From contig CALESR010000043.1 in assembly GCA_937907485.1 (NCBI GenBank), positions 1 through 53,907 on the forward strand: a stretch of DNA of 53,907 bases. Direction: 5' to 3'. The notes below the pieces were generated by a model, which had not been told where the DNA came from, searched no databases, and saw only the letters and a program-made list of their open reading frames with translations. The first letter of the stretch is position 1. Each line of letters begins with the position of its first letter. Shown one piece after another: positions 50,685 through 53,907 of this stretch. A program made the translations under genes and the position numbers. The stretch is from an uncultured Paracoccaceae bacterium (GTDB lineage: Bacteria; Pseudomonadota; Alphaproteobacteria; Rhodobacterales; Rhodobacteraceae).

Positions 50685-51662
50685 TTATTCGGCCTCGGCC
50701 CCGGGCAGCAGGGGCTGGGGCGCGGCCACCGATTCGCCGCGCATCCGGGTGTTCGACACCGGCCGGTTGGCCGAGACATTGCGCCGCGATTCGCGGAACA
50801 CGATGTAGAGCCCCGAGGCGATGATCAGCGTCGCGCCGACGATCGTCCAGCGATCCGGCGATTCGCCAAACAGCAGCGCGCCGTAAAGCACCGCCCAGAG
50901 GATCTGCGAGTATTGCATCGGTGCGACCAGCGCCGCCTCGGCCTTGCGATAGGCGACGATGGTCAGTTGCATGGCAAACAGCGACAGCAGCGCGATGACC
51001 CCGATGGTCGCCAGATCCAGCAGGCGCATCGGCACATAGACAAAGGGCAGGCTGGCCCCCATCACCACCACATTGGCCATCATCGGATAGAGGATCATCA
51101 CGACGCTGCGCTCGTCCCGGCCGATCTTGCGCAGCACGATGCTGTTGAGCGCCGACATCATCGCCGCCGCCAGCGCCGCCAGATGCCCCAGCGAGACCTC
51201 GCCGCTGCCCGGCCGGAACACCACCAGCACCCCCAAGAGCCCGGCGACCACCGCCAGCCCGCGGTGCAGGCCGACCCTCTCGCCCAGCATGGGGATCGCC
51301 AGCAGGGTAATCAGCAGCGGCGCGGCAAAGAGCACGGTATAGACCTGCGCCAGCGGCAACACGGTAAAGGCATAGAAGGCGCAGGCCGCCGAGGTGACGA
51401 CAGAGGCGGTGCGCACCAGCATCCAGCCCGGATGCACCGCCCTGAGCGTGCCCGGATGCGGGTCGCGGATCAGCACCACCACCAGCATCGGAAAGCTGAG
51501 CAGCCCCATGTAGAACATGATCTGCAGGACGGAATAGGTCTCGCCCAGAATGCGGATCAGCACGTCATGGGTGGCGTAGCAGGCAAAGCCCACCAGCGCC
51601 AGCAAGGGGCCGACGGGCCCCGAGGCCTGGCGGACCGGATCGGTATCGGCAGAGGCGGGCAT
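50685..51662 (-). CDS. DMT/EamA-family transporter
   Basis: Encodes 325 residues, with ten membrane helices in two EamA halves (GPLLALVGFACYATHDVLIR ... GLLGVLVVFRPG; HLAALAAAMMSALNSIVLRK ... IVGATLIIASGLYIVF). DMT members export metabolites or amino acids; the substrate is not known. A cytoplasmic basic/Pro tail ends the protein. It is downstream of the tRNA gene on the same strand. Confidence 0.9.
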   Translation of the reverse strand: MPASADTDPVRQASGPVGPLLALVGFACYATHDVLIRILGETYSVLQIMFYMGLLSFPMLVVVLIRDPHPGTLRAVHPGWMLVRTASVVTSAACAFYAFTVLPLAQVYTVLFAAPLLITLLAIPMLGERVGLHRGLAVVAGLLGVLVVFRPGSGEVSLGHLAALAAAMMSALNSIVLRKIGRDERSVVMILYPMMANVVVMGASLPFVYVPMRLLDLATIGVIALLSLFAMQLTIVAYRKAEAALVAPMQYSQILWAVLYGALLFGESPDRWTIVGATLIIASGLYIVFRESRRNVSANRPVSNTRMRGESVAAPQPLLPGAEAE

Positions 51663-51733
51663 GAGGGTTCCGATGGCTGGATGTGGGCGCTACCATACCC
51701 GTCGGGCGGGGGTCAGGGCAAGGGTGCGCGGGC

Positions 51734-53044
51734 TCAGGCGGCGGGGGCGGCGGGCAAGCCGCGGTGGTGCAGGACGCGCTGCGGATAGGGGATCTCGATC
51801 GCTTCGGCCTTGAGCGCCGTCCAGACGGCAAACAGCACCTCGGAGCGGTATTTGCCGGTCAGGTCCTCGATCCCCTCGACCCAGTACTCCACCGTGAATT
51901 CAATGCCGCTGTCGGCCAGCGCCTTGAGTTCGCATTCCACCGGTTCGGGGTCTTGCTTGACAAAAGGCAGCGCGGCGACGGCGGCCTCGATCAGCGGCGG
52001 GATGCGGGTGATGTCGGTGTCATAGGACACGCTGAACGCCGCCTCATAGCGGTGCGCCTTGCCCGCGTCGGACAGGTTGACCACCCGCGAGGTGATGAAA
52101 TCCTCGTTCGGGACAATGATCCAGCGGCCATCGACGGTCTGCAGGACGGCGGCACGGGCGGTCATGCGCACGATGGTCCCCTGCGAGCCGTCGTCGAGCA
52201 CGACATAGTCGCCCACGGTCGTCTGCCCCTCGATCAAGAGGATGATGCCCGAGACGAAGTTGGCGGCGATCTGTTGCAGGCCCAGACCGATGCCGACGCC
52301 CAGCGCGCCACCCAGCACGGCCACGGCGGTCAGATCGATCCCCATGATCGACATGAGCAGCAGGAAGGCCACGCCAAAGATGGTGACCTGTGCCGCCTTG
52401 ATCGCCAGTTCGCGGGTGGCCGGGCGCAGTTCCTCGCGCGCCTTGATATAGTCCTCGGAGCGGGTGTTCGACCAGCGCCCCAGCCAGAACAGCAGCGCCC
52501 CGGCCACCGCCCCGCGCAACAGCGCCATCGCGGAAAAGGTGATGTTGCCAAGGTCGATCGCCATGCCGTTCAGCCAGTCGATCGCCGGATCGAGCAGGCC
52601 GAACAGGTTCAGCGCCAGCGCGGGCAGCAGCACCACCCGGCCCAGCAGGCGCAGGAACCCGTCGCTGACCATGTCGCGCAGCACGATGCGCACGGCGATC
52701 AGCAGCACGAGGTTCTTGCCAAAGGCGATCAGCGCGCCCGAGCCAAAGAGCGAGCGCGTCGCCGCCTCGCCCCCGGCCAGCAGCGCAAAGGCGATCAGCG
52801 GCAGGCTGAGCGGCAAGAGCCAGATCACCGCGCGGCGGGCCAGTGTCAGCAGCCCCTTGCGCGCGGCGCCCTCGGCCGGGGTCAGCGCCTGCACCAGCAG
52901 CGGCACATAGCGGCGCGACACCAGCACCGCCGCGCCAAAGGCCACCGCCAGCAGCAGCACCTGGGACCAGGCGGCGGGCGAGGTCGCCCAGTCCTGCGCG
53001 GCCTGCGCGAGTTCGATGGCCCGGGTTGTCAGGGTCTCCAGCAT
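51734..53044 (-). CDS. MscS-family mechanosensitive channel
   Basis: Encodes 436 residues. Several N-terminal helices are followed by the pore-lining TM3-like segment (VAVLGGALGVGIGLGLQQIA, about 255) and the MscS beta domain (TTVGDYVVLDDGSQGTIVRM, RAAVLQTVDGRWIIVPNEDF ITSR). The C-terminus is a cytoplasmic alpha/beta part ending in IEIPYPQRVLHHRGLP. Such channels relieve osmotic stress. The 306-base gap to the next gene holds a minus-strand terminator and possibly a small transcript. Confidence 0.92.
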   Translation of the reverse strand: MLETLTTRAIELAQAAQDWATSPAAWSQVLLLAVAFGAAVLVSRRYVPLLVQALTPAEGAARKGLLTLARRAVIWLLPLSLPLIAFALLAGGEAATRSLFGSGALIAFGKNLVLLIAVRIVLRDMVSDGFLRLLGRVVLLPALALNLFGLLDPAIDWLNGMAIDLGNITFSAMALLRGAVAGALLFWLGRWSNTRSEDYIKAREELRPATRELAIKAAQVTIFGVAFLLLMSIMGIDLTAVAVLGGALGVGIGLGLQQIAANFVSGIILLIEGQTTVGDYVVLDDGSQGTIVRMTARAAVLQTVDGRWIIVPNEDFITSRVVNLSDAGKAHRYEAAFSVSYDTDITRIPPLIEAAVAALPFVKQDPEPVECELKALADSGIEFTVEYWVEGIEDLTGKYRSEVLFAVWTALKAEAIEIPYPQRVLHHRGLPAAPAA

Positions 53045-53150
53045 CGTGCCGCCCTCGTTGCCTTATCGCGCGGGATCACCCGCACCGGCGCGGTCAATAC
53101 CGCGATGGGCCCAAGCGGACCAGAGGCTTTCGCCCGGAACGCTGCGGCGC

Positions 53151-53181
53151 AAAACGAAACGGCAGGAGCATTGCTCCTGCC
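53151..53181 (-). terminator. Minus-strand Rho-independent terminator with no known upstream gene
   Basis: A 9-bp perfect stem (GGCAGGAGC and GCTCCTGCC, 53161-53181) with a 3-base loop is followed on the minus strand by GTTTCGTTTT. It ends leftward transcripts that begin to its right, yet the only annotated gene there (53351) is rightward. Confidence 0.7.
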
Positions 53182-53235
53182 GCCCGCCGCCCGGAACACT
53201 GGCGGCACCGATACGCTGACACGCGCGGCCCGGTG

Positions 53236-53307
53236 TCACCGGAGACTCGAGGGAACTGACAAGCCCGAACCGCGCTGTTTCTTGCTATGCGACGCCATGA
53301 CGGGCAT
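53236..53307 (-). CDS. Possible tiny ORF within a candidate small transcript
   Basis: A 23-codon frame reads MPVMASHSKKQRGSGLSVPS and three more residues (SLR). It lies just upstream of the minus-strand terminator at 53151-53181. It has no clear ribosome-binding site, so it may be chance in a non-coding RNA. Confidence 0.2.
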   Translation of the reverse strand: MPVMASHSKKQRGSGLSVPSSLR

Positions 53308-53350
53308 GTAGGGGAATGAGAGTTGCGTTTTCCCCTGCCAAAGGCGTTCC

Positions 53351-53815
53351 ATGTCTGTGTCCAGCACCCACAATTATCTCAAGCATCATACCGAGGCGCT
53401 TGTGAAGGATGTCGGTATCGAAGCGGCCAGCCAGGCCTCGGGCCGCTCGAAAGCCAGCCTGAACCGTTATTATTCCACCCTGCCCGAGCACATGGACCGG
53501 TTCATGCCGGTCGATGTGGTGGCCGCGCTGGAGGCGGTGTCGAGCTTTCCGCATGTCACCACCGCGCTGGCCGATCTGCGCGGCGTGACGCTGACGCAGA
53601 ATGCCGAGCGCCCGAATCAGCCGCGCCAGGGTTCGGTCAACAGCGACGTCATCGCGCTGAGCCAGCGGTTCGCCCTGCTGATCGCGGAATACCAGACGGC
53701 CATCGAGGACGGCACGATCAGCGCCAACGAGGCGCGGCGGCTGCTGAACGAGACGCTGGCGCTGCAGCGGGTGCTGATCGACATGAAGCTGAACCTCGAA
53801 CGCGAGTCGAAGTGA
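53351..53815 (+). CDS. CII/CP76-like small regulator-like protein
   Basis: Encodes 154 residues. The N-terminal half (ALVKDVGIEAASQASGRSKA, SLNRYYSTLPEHMDRFMPVD) looks like a helix-turn-helix of the phage CII (CP76) kind. The C-terminal half is a helical hairpin with AIEDGTISANEARRLLNETL. That D-G-x-I-S-x-x-E pattern also occurs in CP76 proteins. No other phage gene is seen within the window. Related genes occur as host genes in Rhodobacterales as far as I recall. DNA binding is inferred. Confidence 0.65.
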   Translation: MSVSSTHNYLKHHTEALVKDVGIEAASQASGRSKASLNRYYSTLPEHMDRFMPVDVVAALEAVSSFPHVTTALADLRGVTLTQNAERPNQPRQGSVNSDVIALSQRFALLIAEYQTAIEDGTISANEARRLLNETLALQRVLIDMKLNLERESK

Positions 53816-53837
53816 CGCGGCAGGCGTGAAACAGGAA

Positions 53838-53907
53838 GGGGGCATTCTGCCCCCCCTCTTCGGCTGCGCCGAATTCACCCCCCTGAGGATATTTGCAGAG
53901 CAAAGAG
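53838..53907. repeat. Dispersed intergenic element, copy 2 (inverted; touches the window end)
   Basis: Inverted relative to the copy at 37602-37667: a hairpin of GGGGGCA and TGCCCCC (53838-53854), a GCTGCGCCGAATTCA stretch, and the 30-base core on the minus strand (53878-53907) starting CTCTTTGCTCTGCAAATAT. The core differs from copy 1 at one base. It may continue beyond the window. Confidence 0.8.

Noticed and set aside
50487..51788. 433-codon rightward frame across the tRNA and the DMT transporter
   Set aside because: It crosses a tRNA gene and is antisense to a clear ten-helix transporter, with low-complexity His/Gln/Arg sequence.
51683..53311. 542-codon rightward frame opposite the MscS gene
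   Set aside because: Antisense to a well-supported channel and built from Gln/His/Arg-rich low-complexity sequence.

Overview
This window looks like a chromosomal stretch of a GC-rich alphaproteobacterium, most likely a member of the Rhodobacterales (Rhodobacter/Paracoccus/Roseobacter relatives). The reasons are high GC with dense third-position G/C, Rhodobacterales-type gene orders (dacC-tmk-holB-tatD; fliP-fliN-fliH-fliF divergent from fliL-motE-motA), an alphaproteobacterial SOS box (GAAC-N7-GAAC) before lexA, a DUF1013/TrcR cell-cycle regulator, a perfect FNR-type box before a di-haem peroxidase, and dispersed intergenic elements of a kind I associate with this group. No insertion sequence, integrase, CRISPR array or rRNA was seen. 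Most of the window is ordinary core genome; novelty is concentrated in small modules.

Layout. 1-6308 (minus): a tightly overlapped operon SPOR lipoprotein, D-Ala-D-Ala carboxypeptidase, tmk, holB, tatD (cut by the window edge), preceded by nadE. 6458-7465 (plus): two paralogous pilin-like secreted proteins. 7467-8728: a small cupin divergent from a crotonase. 8755-17014: a flagellar divergon, with fliP-fliN-fliH-like-fliF leftward and fliL, a small coiled protein, a MotE-like chaperone, motA and an 803-residue periplasmic protein rightward, around a shared promoter with a CtrA-like site. 17089-21562 (minus): an ALDH7-type aldehyde dehydrogenase, a small unknown, an SGNH hydrolase, dapD and a PLP dehydratase. 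21645-27898: a LOG-family phosphoribohydrolase, a GAF/PAS hybrid kinase, dapE, a flavin monooxygenase-like protein and hisA.

27899-28361 is a repeat-rich gap. 28362-37505 is mostly minus strand: an unknown conserved protein, cytochrome c peroxidase with terminator and FNR box, a thioesterase, a PAQR/hemolysin III protein (plus), recQ (no ordinary start codon visible), yggT, a second hybrid kinase and a thiolase. 37766-41887 (plus) is a run of genes coupled by ATGA overlaps, trpC-moaC-[GIY-YIG/DUF4357 gene]-moeA, followed by lexA with its own SOS-boxed promoter. 41888-42450 holds a 59-bp tandem repeat array. 42451-45840 is a MarR-regulated catabolic-looking cluster (MBL-fold protein, FAD monooxygenase, DUF2783). 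45883-53815 holds pheT, a small secreted protein, TrcR, an RNase T2, tRNA-Pro(CGG), a DMT transporter, an MscS channel and a CII-like small protein.

How the genes work together: cell-envelope growth (carboxypeptidase, SPOR protein), DNA replication and repair (tmk, holB, recQ, lexA), lysine (dapD, dapE), histidine (hisA), tryptophan (trpC), NAD and molybdenum-cofactor synthesis, and motility under probable CtrA control. The best candidates for something undescribed are the twin pilin-like proteins, the GIY-YIG gene embedded in the molybdenum-cofactor operon, the MarR/MBL/FAD-monooxygenase/DUF2783 cluster with its altered MBL metal motif, and the 59-bp array. All functions are read from motifs and context by eye; no database search was run.
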